DNA from: Asticcacaulis excentricus
Lineage (GTDB): Bacteria; Pseudomonadota; Alphaproteobacteria; Caulobacterales; Caulobacteraceae
DNA: 64,000 bases
NCBI RefSeq assembly: GCF_003966695.1
Contig: NZ_AP018829.1
Coordinates: forward strand, 186,001 to 250,000
Direction of reading: 5' to 3'
This document shows, piece by piece, positions 1-8,958 of the stretch (its first letter is position 1; the number at the start of each line of letters is the position of its first letter). The position numbers and the translations under genes are program-made. The notes under the pieces were generated by a model. It worked only from the letters and a program-made list of their open reading frames with translations, had not been told where the DNA came from and did no database searches.

Positions 1-721
1 ATTTGAACAAAGATGCATCAGCTACCGTAGCGGCGATAGCGCTGGCCGTAATCGGGCCAATCCCGGGTATAGTCTCAAGCCTTTGGCTGAGATCATTCGA
101 CCGGTGCCAAGCCAATATCTGCTTATCCACCTCGCCAACCTGCAGGTCCAGGTCCCGCAATTGTTGGGCGATCGGGAGTAAGGCTGTACGAGCGACTGTG
201 GTGATCATGTCGTGGTCTTCGTCTTCCACTAAGGCTAACAGCATATCAACGCCGCGGGCACCCAGCTGGGTCACGAGCCCAAGTTCGGCAAGGTGCCCCC
301 TAAGGGCGTTTACAAGCATAGTCCGTTGCCGAATGAGGAGTTCGCGGACGCGGTGAAGCATCAGCACGCTTTGCTGTTCCTCGGTCTTCACCGGCACAAA
401 GCGCATCGTCGGCCGAGTGACTGCCTCGCATATGGCTTCGGCATCAGCGGCATCATTCTTTTGTCGCTTCACGTAAGGCTTCACATAAGCTGCCGGAATG
501 AGTTTGACTTGGTGGCCCAAATCAATCAGTTGCCGCGCCCAGAAATGAGCTGTAGCGCACGCTTCAATACCGATTAGGCAGGATGGAAGCCCTGCGAAAA
601 AGGCTCCAACCTCGTTTCGACGTAACTTTCGTCGAAAAACAACCGCCCCATCGGCCGCTATCCCATGGGCTTGGAAAACATGCTTGGCAATATCAAGACC
701 GATCGTGGTAACCTCTTTCAT
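1..721 (-). CDS. IS110-family transposase, partial (C-terminus outside window)
   Basis: This is the N-terminal 240 or so residues of the same transposase that is complete at 26,679-27,701. The start is the ATG that opens MKEVTTIGLD, with its first base at 721. The visible part covers the DEDD (RuvC-like) domain, including the early Asp of IGLDIAKH, the Glu of LIGIEAC and the Asp-rich KNDAADAEAI segment. It runs off the left edge with no stop or frameshift visible, so it may be intact outside the window. Confidence 0.88.
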   Translation of the reverse strand, partial: MKEVTTIGLDIAKHVFQAHGIAADGAVVFRRKLRRNEVGAFFAGLPSCLIGIEACATAHFWARQLIDLGHQVKLIPAAYVKPYVKRQKNDAADAEAICEAVTRPTMRFVPVKTEEQQSVLMLHRVRELLIRQRTMLVNALRGHLAELGLVTQLGARGVDMLLALVEDEDHDMITTVARTALLPIAQQLRDLDLQVGEVDKQILAWHRSNDLSQRLETIPGIGPITASAIAATVADASLFK

Positions 722-807
722 GGATGGCTCTCCAATGTTGTGACCTTTGACAGCCACAGTATGGCACCTAGATGCCGGGAGCGGGAGCCGTCCACCCCAT
801 CACGTCA
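1..807 (-). mobile_element. IS110/IS1111-type insertion sequence, left copy, cut by window edge
   Basis: Bases 1-807 match bases 26,981-27,787 with no difference that I could find line by line, in the same orientation; the match stops at 807/808. The copy lacks its transposase C-terminus and right end because the window begins inside it. The 13-base subterminal repeat GGGAGCCGTCCAC lies at 783-795, as at 27,763-27,775 in the complete copy. With the second copy it brackets about 25.6 kb of accessory genes. Confidence 0.9.
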
Positions 808-954
808 CAGGCAGCCCTCGAACGGCCGACGTAACACTAAGGATGCGCAATTAAATCATCCTTGAGGGCTTTTGTGGCAAACCAATCCGTAAGATCTTGT
901 ACGCCTGTGAGCGGACGAGCACTTCACTGTGAGAGGGGCTGCGATCAGAGTGCC

Positions 955-1848
955 TCAGCCCCGATAGCGTAAGGCATCCACGATGACGGCAAAAGCCGCA
1001 GAGTTCTGGCGGCCGGATGGGTAGTAGAGATGGTACCCTGGATAGGGCTCACACCAATCCAGCAAAACGGCCTCAAGGCGACCGTCTTCCAGATAGGGGC
1101 GCACCAGGTCCGAAGGCAAAAAGCCAACCCCTGCGCCACTGAGGGCGGCTGCCAAGACTTGCGACAAGCTGTTGAACACCAGTTGTCCGTCGACACGAAC
1201 CCTCAGTTCATGGCCTTTACGTTCAAATTCCCACGCATAAATCGCCCCAGACGTCGGAAGGCGCAGGTTAATGCAGTTGTGTGATGTGAGATCCTGCGGG
1301 ATCACTGGGCGCCCATGCGTCTTGAAATAGGCCGGTGTTGCGACAGGTACCATCTGCATGTCGGGACCGATGCGAACCGCCACCATGTCTTTAGCCACCT
1401 GCTCGCCAAGACGAACACCTGCATCATATCTCTCAGAGACAATGTCGGTCAGGCTGTAATCTATGGTGATTTCAACCCTGATGTCGGGATAGGCCGGCAG
1501 TAACCTTTCGACGACAGGCCAAAGAACCGTGTTGGCCGCGTGCTCACCCGTGGTTATGCGGACCGTGCCAGATGGCTTATCGCGTAAAGCGGTCAGAGCC
1601 GATAGCTCGGCTTCGATTTCCTCAAAACGTGGAGCCACCGTCTTGAGCAAGCGCTCACCAGCTTCCGTAGGCGCGACGCTGCGCGTCGTTCGTGTCAATA
1701 ACCGCAGCCCAAGCCTCGCTTCAAGACCGCGCAGCGTATGACTCAACGCTGACTGCGACACACCCAGTTTGCCCGCCGCCCTCGTAAAATTGCCCTCTCG
1801 CGCAATGGTCACGAAGGCGACGAGATCGTTCATGTATTCGCGCGACAT
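955..1848 (-). CDS. LysR-family transcriptional regulator
   Basis: A 297-residue protein with a winged helix-turn-helix over about residues 1-60 (…FTRAAGKLGVSQSALSHTLR…) and a LysR substrate-binding domain from about residue 90 to the end, the normal length for the family. I chose the ATG opening MSREYMNDL because an AGGAT-like ribosome-binding site precedes it; the frame is open further upstream but that extension is not family-like. It is divergent from the alcohol dehydrogenase gene at 1,977, the classic LysR arrangement, so it probably controls that gene and itself. The inducer cannot be read from sequence. It resembles regulators of the aromatic/aldehyde-response group often found beside oxidoreductases. 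Confidence 0.9.
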   Translation of the reverse strand: MSREYMNDLVAFVTIAREGNFTRAAGKLGVSQSALSHTLRGLEARLGLRLLTRTTRSVAPTEAGERLLKTVAPRFEEIEAELSALTALRDKPSGTVRITTGEHAANTVLWPVVERLLPAYPDIRVEITIDYSLTDIVSERYDAGVRLGEQVAKDMVAVRIGPDMQMVPVATPAYFKTHGRPVIPQDLTSHNCINLRLPTSGAIYAWEFERKGHELRVRVDGQLVFNSLSQVLAAALSGAGVGFLPSDLVRPYLEDGRLEAVLLDWCEPYPGYHLYYPSGRQNSAAFAVIVDALRYRG

Positions 1849-1891
1849 ATATGAATCCTGCTCATAACTACATGCACGTCTTAGCATCTAA

Positions 1892-1901
1892 TCTCATGAG
1901 A
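1892..1901. promoter_or_regulatory. Candidate LysR operator palindrome
   Basis: The 128-base gap between the divergent LysR and alcohol dehydrogenase genes contains the perfect 10-base palindrome TCTCATGAGA. Its position suits a LysR site acting on both promoters, but it is short and there is no second copy to support it. Confidence 0.3.
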
Positions 1902-1976
1902 GGTCATCGGTTAGTATTTGCTGGCGCTTCCTTTTTGCGCCTTTTTCCCCATATCCACTCCCCTGAAGGAGCACAC

Positions 1977-3032
1977 ATGCCCATCGATGTGCTTGGTTAC
2001 GCGGCAAAGTCGGCGACAAGCGAACTTGGCCCGTTTACCTTTACTCGTCGGGATCCACGCCCAGACGACGTTGTCATCGACATCCTATATTGCGGTGTAT
2101 GCCATTCCGACATCCACAACGCTCGAAATGACTGGGGCGGTGCAATGTACCCCATGGTCCCTGGACATGAAATCATAGGGAGAGTGAGCCATGTGGGTTC
2201 AAACGTAACCCGCTTCCAGTCCGGAGACACGGTTGGCGTAGGGTGTATGGTAGACTCCTGCCAGCACTGTAAGCCGTGCATAAAGGGCTTTGAGCAGTAT
2301 TGCGATGAAGGCTCGACTTACACCTACAACGGCTTTGACCGTCACGACCAAAGGCCCACCTTTGGCGGTTATTCAAGCAAAATTGTCGTGTCGGAAAAAT
2401 TCGTTTTGTCTGTACCAACCTCGCTGGAGCTCAGCGGTGCTGCGCCGCTGCTATGCGCCGGGATTACGACCTACTCTCCCCTTCGCCATTACAAGGTCGG
2501 CCCTCATAGCCGGGTTGCTGTAGTAGGCCTCGGAGGGCTAGGCCATATGGCACTGAAGTTTGCCAAAGCCTTCGGCGCGGAGGTCACGCTCTTTACCCGG
2601 TCCGCAGGTAAGGAGGCAGACGCACACCGCCTTGGTGCTGATCGGATAATACTGTCAGGCGACGCCGATCAGATGGCATCGGTCACGCGTCAATTTGACC
2701 TCATAATTGATACCGTCCCCACCTTGCACGACGTCAATCCGTACATCCCTACCCTGGCCATCAACGGGACTTTGGTGCTTGTCGGATACCTCGGCCCACT
2801 CGTCCCTCCCCTTAACTCCGCGCCTCTGGTGATGTTTGGGCAAGGTGTTGCGGGCTCGCTCATAGGCGGCATCACCGAAACCCAGGAGATGCTCGATTTC
2901 TGCGGGAAGCACGCGATCACGTCCGACGTAGAGGTCATCCGCATCCAGGATATCAATGCCGCCTACGAACGTATGCTTAAGAGCGATGTGAAGTATCGGT
3001 TTGTCATTGAGATGGCCTCACTGAACGCGTGA
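1977..3032 (+). CDS. Zinc-dependent alcohol dehydrogenase (CAD/YahK type)
   Basis: A 351-residue medium-chain dehydrogenase that should reduce or oxidise aldehydes and alcohols with NAD(P)H in the cytoplasm. The catalytic zinc region is plain (YCGVCHSDIH, then PGHEIIG), as is the structural-zinc cysteine cluster (CMVDSCQHCKPC…C), and the Rossmann motif is VVGLGGLGHMALKFAKA. This pattern places it with the cinnamyl-alcohol-dehydrogenase-like aldehyde reductases such as YahK and YjgB. The ATG at 1977 follows a GAAGGA ribosome-binding site; the longer upstream frame is discarded. It is divergent from the LysR gene and likely under its control. Substrate range is not predictable. Confidence 0.92.
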   Translation: MPIDVLGYAAKSATSELGPFTFTRRDPRPDDVVIDILYCGVCHSDIHNARNDWGGAMYPMVPGHEIIGRVSHVGSNVTRFQSGDTVGVGCMVDSCQHCKPCIKGFEQYCDEGSTYTYNGFDRHDQRPTFGGYSSKIVVSEKFVLSVPTSLELSGAAPLLCAGITTYSPLRHYKVGPHSRVAVVGLGGLGHMALKFAKAFGAEVTLFTRSAGKEADAHRLGADRIILSGDADQMASVTRQFDLIIDTVPTLHDVNPYIPTLAINGTLVLVGYLGPLVPPLNSAPLVMFGQGVAGSLIGGITETQEMLDFCGKHAITSDVEVIRIQDINAAYERMLKSDVKYRFVIEMASLNA

Positions 3033-3244
3033 CCCAGCACCGTTTTATACGACCAAATGGATCGGCCCTGACGTGTGCCAGGTGAAGGGTGCCAAATTAC
3101 GTGGCGTCCAGAAGCCTGATGGCAAGGGCTGGTCAGGGGCAACCCACCGTCCTCCCCCGGTCGTGTGGTTGCCGTCGACACCGGCTCTGGCGCCTGTCGG
3201 GCGACTGGGCCGGTCCCTGTTTTGAGAGCAAAATCGGAAAACAC

Positions 3245-3260
3245 GTGAGCGGTTTTCCGC
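3245..3260. repeat. Degenerate fragment of hairpin repeat R1
   Basis: The 254-base gap 3,033-3,286 has no gene. GTGAGCGGTTTTCCGC within it recurs exactly at 54,740-54,755 inside a full R1 repeat, and the flanking bases (GCGATTGTC… against GCAAAAACATCGC) are loosely similar. It is probably a decayed copy of that family, 27 bases before the pump gene. Confidence 0.45.
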
Positions 3261-3286
3261 GATTGTCTCGGATTGGAAATCTGTAG

Positions 3287-6200
3287 ATGAACGCCATTGT
3301 CCGAATAGCCCTGTCACGCCCTTACACATTTCTGGTGATGGCTGCTCTTATACTGGTAGCGGGCGTAATCAGTGCCACCCGCATGCCTGTCGACATCTTC
3401 TCGACCATCCGGGTACCTGTCGTCGCTGTGAACTTCACCTACAGTGGCCTCTCGCCGCAGGAAATGGCCGGGCGTATTCTTACGCCCTACCAACGCGCTC
3501 TGACCACTTCGGTAAACGACATCGAACATATTGAGGCAAATTCATACAACGGCATCGGGATTGTCAAAATCTACTTTCAACCCGGAGCCGATATACGTCT
3601 TGCAAACGCACAGGTTACGGCGGTTTCGCAGACCCTGTTACGTCAAATGCCGACGGGCACTACCCCCCCGCTGATTATCAATTACAACGCCTCAACCGTC
3701 CCTATTCTTCAGTTGGCCTTATCCGGCAATGGCCTGTCAGAACAGCAGCTTTCTGATAACGGCACCAATGTAATCAGAACGCGCCTGATTACAGTGCCGG
3801 GTGTGGCGATGCCCTTGCCTTTTGGCGGCAGGACCCGTCAGATAATGATAGACATTGACCCTGAGGCACTGGCGGCCAGGGGGATGACGCCACAGGATGT
3901 CAATGCGGCACTGGCGGCTCAGACGCAGATCACACCCTCAGGTTTCGTCAAGATAGGGCAATATCAGTACAACGTTAAGTTAAACAGTGCGCCCGGCAGC
4001 GTCGATGAGTTGAACCTCCTTCCAGTCAAGGTGGTAGACGGGTCCATTGTTCTCATGCGTGATGTTGCGCATGTGCGAGATGGCGCAGCACCCCAACAGA
4101 ATGTGGTGCACGTTGATGGTCGTCGCTCAGCGCTACTCACCGTTTTCAAGTCGGGCTCAGCCTCAACAATCGATATTGTCGATGGGGTTAAACGCATGCT
4201 GCCGGAGTTGAAACCCAACCTCCCCGACGCCCTGCAAATCACACCCCTCGGAGACCAGTCTGTATTTGTAAAGCATGCTTTGGAAGCTGTTGTGCACGAG
4301 GGGGCGCTCGCTGCCGCCCTTACCTCACTTATGATCCTTCTGTTCCTCGGATCCTGGCGCTCAACGGTCATTATTGCGCTTTCCATTCCGCTGTCGGTTC
4401 TGGCCGCGATCGCCGCACTAGGCGCCTTTGGCCAGACCCTGAATGTTATGACCTTGGGAGGGCTGGCGCTGGCGATCGGGATTCTGGTGGATGATGCGAC
4501 TGTTACAATCGAGAACATCAACTGGCACCTTGAACAGGGAAAGGATGTCACAACCTCCATTCTGGATGGTGCCCGTCAGATTGTAGCGCCCGCGTTTGTC
4601 TCACTGCTTTGTATCTGTATCGTCTTTGTCCCGATGTTTTTCCTGCCCGGCGTGTCAGGGTTTCTCTTTGTGCCCATGGCACTTTCGGTCATTTTTGCAT
4701 TGATCGCCTCCTTTATCCTGTCGCGCACCCTGGTCCCGACTCTGGCCATGTATCTCCTGAGGCCTCACGCACATAGCGATTCCGCCACTATCGCCACGAA
4801 CTCTGTACTGCGGTTTCAGCGCGGTTTCGAGCGACGTTTTTCGACGATCCGGGCGACATATGCGGGCCTGCTAGGCTCGGCCCTTGGCGCACGCAGGGTA
4901 TTTGCAGCTAGCTTCCTACTCTTCGCTGTTCTGAGTTTGTCGCTAGTACCCTTCCTCGGACGCAACTTCTTTCCAGCCATTGATGCTGGCGCAATCGCGC
5001 TCCATGTACGTACCCCAAGCGGTATGCGGATTGAAGAAACCTCCGCCGTCCTGGATCGCGTTCAGGCTGAAATCCGGAACATCATTCCTGAATCGGAACT
5101 GGAAACGATTGTCGATAATATCGGTCTGCCAGTTTCGAGCCTGAATATGATTTACAATAACTCCGGCACTATAGGCTCCCAGGACGGTGACATTTTTATC
5201 AGTCTGAAACCTGGTCACAAGCCGACGGCTGATTACATCCGTGCGCTTCGCGTCGCTCTCCCAGAAGCGTTTCCGCAAGTCACCTTTTCGTTCCTGCCGG
5301 CCGATGTAACAAGTCAAATCCTGAACTTCGGTGCGCCCTCTCCCATCGACATTCAGGTCACAGGACGCGATCTTTCCGCCAATCGCACCTACGCCCAAAA
5401 GCTATTGCTCGCGCTGCGCCGTATCGATGGCGTTGCCGACGCCCGAATACAACAACCCGCCTTCTCACCCGAAGTACGCATTGACATCGACCGCATTCGT
5501 GCAAGCACGCTGGGAATTACGCAACGTGACATCACCTCAAGCACAGCCGGTGCGATCGCGGGAAGCGGCCAGAGTGCACCTGTGTTCTGGCTCAACCCCG
5601 ATAACGGCGTTTCATACCCCATCGTGGCGCAGACACCTGAATACCGTCTCGACACACTTGAGAAACTTCAAAGCTTGCCCGTAGGCGTGGGCGGCACGAC
5701 ACCACAAGTCCTGGGTGGGCTGGGCGTCTTCAGCCGGAGCACGACGCTGCCCGTTGTCTCTCAGTACAATATCCAGCCCCTTGTTAACGTTCTCGCTGAC
5801 ACGCAAGGGCGCGACCTGGGTGCAGTCTCCGCAGATATTCTGAAAGCTATGAAGGTGCTTGAAAAAGAGAAACCTGAGACCGTCAGTGTAACGCTGCGCG
5901 GTCAGTATCAGACCATGAACACGGCCTTTTCAGGCATGGGGTGGGGTTTGCTTGGAGCCATTTTTCTAATCTATCTTCTTATCGTGGTTAACTTCCAATC
6001 GTGGGTGGACGCTGGCGTAATCGTCGCCTCTCTCCCCGCTGCCCTCGCTGGTATTGCGTGGATGCTTTTTGTTACCGGCACACCCTTGTCGGTACCCGCG
6101 CTGACGGGCGCGATCATGTGTATGGGGGTGGCAACTGCCAACTCCATCCTCGTTATCAGTTTTGCCAGAGAGAAGCTGGGTGAAGGAACATCCCCTATTC

Positions 6201-6472
6201 GCGCTGCATTTGACGCAGGCGTCACGCGCTTTCGCCCTGTGATTATGACCGCTCTCGCCATGATCATTGGGATGGCACCAATGGCTATCGGTTTGGGGGA
6301 AGGGGGAGAACAAAATGCCCCGCTGGGCCGTGCTGTCATTGGAGGTCTGATGTTTGCCACCTGTGCCTCTCTTTTCTTTGTGCCGGCGGTCTTTGCGATG
6401 GTCCACCAGCGCCGCCAGCCACACGCAGCGGTCTCGCAGGTCACCGCACCTATAGGAGATTCCCATGTCTGA
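3287..6472 (+). CDS. RND-family (HAE1) efflux transporter, inner-membrane subunit
   Basis: A 1,061-residue proton-driven pump subunit of the AcrB/MexB superfamily, full length. The N-terminus (ALSRPYTFLVMAALILVAG) is the first membrane helix; two large periplasmic loops follow, and the transmembrane-4 proton-relay aspartates are in LAIGILVDDATVTIENI. The second half repeats the layout and ends after the last helix cluster (ATCASLFFVPAVFAMV). Its last 8 bases overlap the adaptor gene at 6,465, so the two are one operon. No outer-membrane factor gene is adjacent, so the pump must borrow a TolC-like channel. The LysR regulator lies two genes upstream, but a regulatory link is speculative. Substrate unknown. 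Confidence 0.93.
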   Translation: MNAIVRIALSRPYTFLVMAALILVAGVISATRMPVDIFSTIRVPVVAVNFTYSGLSPQEMAGRILTPYQRALTTSVNDIEHIEANSYNGIGIVKIYFQPGADIRLANAQVTAVSQTLLRQMPTGTTPPLIINYNASTVPILQLALSGNGLSEQQLSDNGTNVIRTRLITVPGVAMPLPFGGRTRQIMIDIDPEALAARGMTPQDVNAALAAQTQITPSGFVKIGQYQYNVKLNSAPGSVDELNLLPVKVVDGSIVLMRDVAHVRDGAAPQQNVVHVDGRRSALLTVFKSGSASTIDIVDGVKRMLPELKPNLPDALQITPLGDQSVFVKHALEAVVHEGALAAALTSLMILLFLGSWRSTVIIALSIPLSVLAAIAALGAFGQTLNVMTLGGLALAIGILVDDATVTIENINWHLEQGKDVTTSILDGARQIVAPAFVSLLCICIVFVPMFFLPGVSGFLFVPMALSVIFALIASFILSRTLVPTLAMYLLRPHAHSDSATIATNSVLRFQRGFERRFSTIRATYAGLLGSALGARRVFAASFLLFAVLSLSLVPFLGRNFFPAIDAGAIALHVRTPSGMRIEETSAVLDRVQAEIRNIIPESELETIVDNIGLPVSSLNMIYNNSGTIGSQDGDIFISLKPGHKPTADYIRALRVALPEAFPQVTFSFLPADVTSQILNFGAPSPIDIQVTGRDLSANRTYAQKLLLALRRIDGVADARIQQPAFSPEVRIDIDRIRASTLGITQRDITSSTAGAIAGSGQSAPVFWLNPDNGVSYPIVAQTPEYRLDTLEKLQSLPVGVGGTTPQVLGGLGVFSRSTTLPVVSQYNIQPLVNVLADTQGRDLGAVSADILKAMKVLEKEKPETVSVTLRGQYQTMNTAFSGMGWGLLGAIFLIYLLIVVNFQSWVDAGVIVASLPAALAGIAWMLFVTGTPLSVPALTGAIMCMGVATANSILVISFAREKLGEGTSPIRAAFDAGVTRFRPVIMTALAMIIGMAPMAIGLGEGGEQNAPLGRAVIGGLMFATCASLFFVPAVFAMVHQRRQPHAAVSQVTAPIGDSHV

Positions 6473-7628
6473 TCCGGATATTCCGACCGCAAACCCGCGG
6501 ACCCTACGCCATATGGCAATTATCGGCGGTGCGTTGGCGGTCATAATCCTTACCGGCGGAACGCTGTCGCGTCTCATCGACGGTAGGGCGCTCAAGACCC
6601 ACACGGCCGCAACAGCTATTCCCTCCGTGATACTGGTTCAGGCCCGCGGTGCCGAGGCCGAACGTCTGACACTACCGGGTCAGCTTGAGCCTTACGCCCA
6701 AGCCCCGGTCTATGCCCGGACCAGTGGATATTTGCGGCGCTGGTACGCCGATATTGGTTCAAAAGTCAGCGCGGGTCAGGTACTCGCGGACATTGAAACG
6801 CCAGAGGTCGATCAGCAACTGGCAGGCGCGAAAGCCGCACTAAAAACAGCAACAGCAGAGCGTGATCTGGCCAGAGCGACAGCAGAAAGGTGGGCGCTTC
6901 TGCTGCGCGACAATGCGGTTTCCCGACAGGAGGCTGATGAACGCGCCGGTGCATTCGCCGCTCGTGAAGCCATGCGTCAGGAAGCGCAGGCGGAAGTTTC
7001 CCGCTTACAGGCAATTTCTGGCTTTAAACGCGTCGTGGCGCCATTTGATGGCGTCGTCACCAGCCGCGGAACGGACATAGGTGCCTTGGTTGGGACCTCC
7101 GGAGGTTCGCCATTGTTCGTGGTATCCGATACGGCGCGCCTTCGATTGATGGTCCAAGTCCCTCAACCCTACCTGGCTACCATTAAAGCCGGGAGCCGCG
7201 TAGAGTTCACCGTGCCCGAAAAACCAGGCGAGTCGTTCACAGGGACTGTATCACGCCAGGCCGACGCGCTCGCCCCGCAAAGCGGAGCCATGCAGACGGA
7301 GATACTGGTGGACAACCGCGATGGCAGCCTAAAGGCGGGCAGTTTCGCACAGGTCAGGCTGGAGGTCACAGATGACAGCCTTACGAACCTGCGCGTCCCC
7401 TCCAGCGCCCTGCTTTTTCGAAAAGAGGGAACCGCTCTCGCCATCGTGGGACCTGATAATCACGTTACCATCAGAGCGGTTCGCCTCGGCCGTGATTATG
7501 GCACTGAGGTCGAGATCCTAAGCGGCATTTCTTCAAGTGATCGGATTATTGACAGCCCTTCGGATGCCATAGCCGAAGGGCAGCCCGTAAAACCGGTTAC
7601 CCCCCCAAAGAGCAAAGACACTCGGTAG
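6465..7628 (+). CDS. RND efflux periplasmic adaptor (membrane fusion protein)
   Basis: A 387-residue adaptor that would link the preceding pump to an outer-membrane channel. It has an N-terminal membrane anchor (about residues 17-40, MAIIGGALAVIILTGGTL) and no lipobox; then a barrel-sandwich (lipoyl-like) half with SGYLRRWYADIGSKVSAGQVL, an alpha-hairpin rich in Ala/Arg/Glu (about 115-165), the second lipoyl half (FKRVVAPFDGVVTSRG) and a beta-barrel domain. The ATG has a TAGGAG ribosome-binding site and overlaps the transporter gene by 8 bases, indicating translational coupling. The C-terminal tail is Lys/Pro rich. Family assignment is firm; substrate is unknown. Confidence 0.93.
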   Translation: MSDPDIPTANPRTLRHMAIIGGALAVIILTGGTLSRLIDGRALKTHTAATAIPSVILVQARGAEAERLTLPGQLEPYAQAPVYARTSGYLRRWYADIGSKVSAGQVLADIETPEVDQQLAGAKAALKTATAERDLARATAERWALLLRDNAVSRQEADERAGAFAAREAMRQEAQAEVSRLQAISGFKRVVAPFDGVVTSRGTDIGALVGTSGGSPLFVVSDTARLRLMVQVPQPYLATIKAGSRVEFTVPEKPGESFTGTVSRQADALAPQSGAMQTEILVDNRDGSLKAGSFAQVRLEVTDDSLTNLRVPSSALLFRKEGTALAIVGPDNHVTIRAVRLGRDYGTEVEILSGISSSDRIIDSPSDAIAEGQPVKPVTPPKSKDTR

Positions 7629-7653
7629 TCAGCGGCCCCCGTTTGGGGCTCTG

Positions 7654-8379
7654 GTGTTTACCCGGAGAAGTAAGATTTACAACATTCTCGCCCACCATCG
7701 CTACCTCGCCTATGCACGGAAATGGCACCGCGCTTTCGTCGCCTCCGGAACGCCGTTGACGCATAGTACCTATGGCTTTCTCGTAACACTTGATCCGGCG
7801 GTTTATCCCAGTCATCCGGATGTTACCTATTCATCGGCTATGGTTATCGAAGCGCTTCCTGCCGATTTGAGGGGACAACAAATCCTTGATGTGGGGACCG
7901 GCTGCGGTGTTGTGGCTATTGCTGCGGCCCTGAGGGGGGCGACGGTGACGGCTTGCGATAACGACTTGGCCGCTTTGACGCTGGCCCGGCTGAACGCCGA
8001 AGCCAACGGAGTGAGCGCAAACATACATTTCATCGAAAGCGAACTCCTCACCGCTGTAGAGGTGCCCGCTGAAGCTGAACGGTTTGACCTCATCACTGCC
8101 AATCTCTGGTTTCCGATCAAATTGTGGGGGTTTCGTCATCAGCACGCGGAACTCATGGCGATTCAACGGCAGTTTCTAAAGACGGTACGCGATGTCCTCA
8201 AACCCGGCGGTCAGGTTTATCTCGCCTCTGCCGCTTTCGCCGATGTTGAAGGAATCCTCCGGTTGTTTGCGGAGGCGAGAATAACGCCCGAAATCCGCCG
8301 GCACTCCGCGACACACGGCACGAAGGGCAATCGCGTCGAATGGCTACTGTTTGTCTTTGGGTATGACCATGCCAGCTAA
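7654..8379 (+). CDS. Class I SAM-dependent methyltransferase (PrmC/HemK-like fold)
   Basis: A 241-residue protein with the SAM-binding motif I ILDVGTGCGVVAIAAALRG, an acidic motif II end (ACDNDLAALTLARLNA) and a motif IV region reading DLITANLWFP. The latter resembles the NPPY loop of PrmC-type N-methyltransferases but lacks the exact NPPY, so the target is uncertain. The best start is GTG at 7,654; no ATG gives the conserved N-terminal region, and the ribosome-binding site is weak. It lies 25 bases after the efflux adaptor gene and could be read with it, and converges on the HxlR gene with a hairpin between. Confidence 0.78.
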   Translation: MFTRRSKIYNILAHHRYLAYARKWHRAFVASGTPLTHSTYGFLVTLDPAVYPSHPDVTYSSAMVIEALPADLRGQQILDVGTGCGVVAIAAALRGATVTACDNDLAALTLARLNAEANGVSANIHFIESELLTAVEVPAEAERFDLITANLWFPIKLWGFRHQHAELMAIQRQFLKTVRDVLKPGGQVYLASAAFADVEGILRLFAEARITPEIRRHSATHGTKGNRVEWLLFVFGYDHAS

Positions 8380-8399
8380 CGAGATATCGCCTGGCATGG
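8367..8399. terminator. Bidirectional hairpin between convergent genes
   Basis: CCATGCCAG at 8,367-8,375 pairs perfectly with CTGGCATGG at 8,391-8,399 around a 15-base loop. It starts in the last codons of the methyltransferase gene and lies before the end of the oppositely oriented HxlR gene, where a shared terminator would be expected. There is no strong T-run on either side. Confidence 0.5.
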
Positions 8400-8436
8400 G
8401 ACTGAACTGACGTACGTCCAATCAGCGCTGGTCTCT

Positions 8437-8865
8437 TCAGCCTGGCGGTTGGGGGATGACAATGCGAAAAGGTCTCGACCCAATAGGGGCACCCGAAACG
8501 CTATCAATCGCCACGGGCTCAAGGTCGAGGCCCGTCGTGTCATCAAGATAGCGCACAAGGTCTCCGTCTGAGCGATAGGTGCGCGCCCACTTGGCAATCA
8601 TCATTAAGACAGGCAACAGATCCTGCCCCGCTTGGGTGAGCCTGTACTCATCCCGTGGCGGGTGATCCTGATATCGCACGCGCTCAAGCAGTCCCTCTTC
8701 GGTCAACGAGGCCAAACGCGTCGTCAGGACAGTCGGCGCAATGCCCAGACTTTTGCGAAACTCATCAAAACGTGTCGCGCCGGCATGCGCGTCTCTTAGG
8801 ATGAGCAGGCTCCACGCATCACCAAAAGTCGCAATTCCGCGTGCGATAGGACAAGGGGTTTTCAT
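8437..8865 (-). CDS. HxlR-family winged-helix regulator
   Basis: A 142-residue DNA-binding protein with the hallmark HxlR N-terminus CPIARGIATFGDAWSLLILR and wing segment (LTTRLASLTEEGLLERVRYQD…RDEYRLTQAGQDL). Cys5, just before the Pro, matches the position of the redox- or electrophile-sensing cysteine in YodB/QorR-type members, so thiol-based sensing of quinones or aldehydes is possible (inference). The start MKTPC at 8,865 is preferred because longer starts would run into the operators at 8,881-8,938. It is divergent from the SDR gene at 8,959 and probably represses that operon. The C-terminal tail (about 40 residues) is longer than in minimal family members. Confidence 0.9.
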   Translation of the reverse strand: MKTPCPIARGIATFGDAWSLLILRDAHAGATRFDEFRKSLGIAPTVLTTRLASLTEEGLLERVRYQDHPPRDEYRLTQAGQDLLPVLMMIAKWARTYRSDGDLVRYLDDTTGLDLEPVAIDSVSGAPIGSRPFRIVIPQPPG

Positions 8866-8880
8866 ACTTTTTACACTCAG

Positions 8881-8938
8881 TATCATTTTGATAGTGACAA
8901 ACGGTCTCGCCTGTAGTAACACACTATCAAATTGATAG
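8881..8938. promoter_or_regulatory. Two HxlR-type operators between divergent HxlR and SDR genes
   Basis: TATCATTTTGATA (8,881-8,893; 5-3-5 palindrome) and CTATCAAATTGATAG (8,924-8,938; 7-1-7 perfect palindrome) share the TATCA/TGATA half-site and lie 43 bases apart from start to start. The first sits upstream of the HxlR start and the second just before the SDR ribosome-binding site. Two matched palindromes in a divergent promoter gap are strong evidence for regulator binding, most simply by HxlR. Confidence 0.72.
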
Positions 8939-8958
8939 CCACCCCACTGGAGTCTGAA

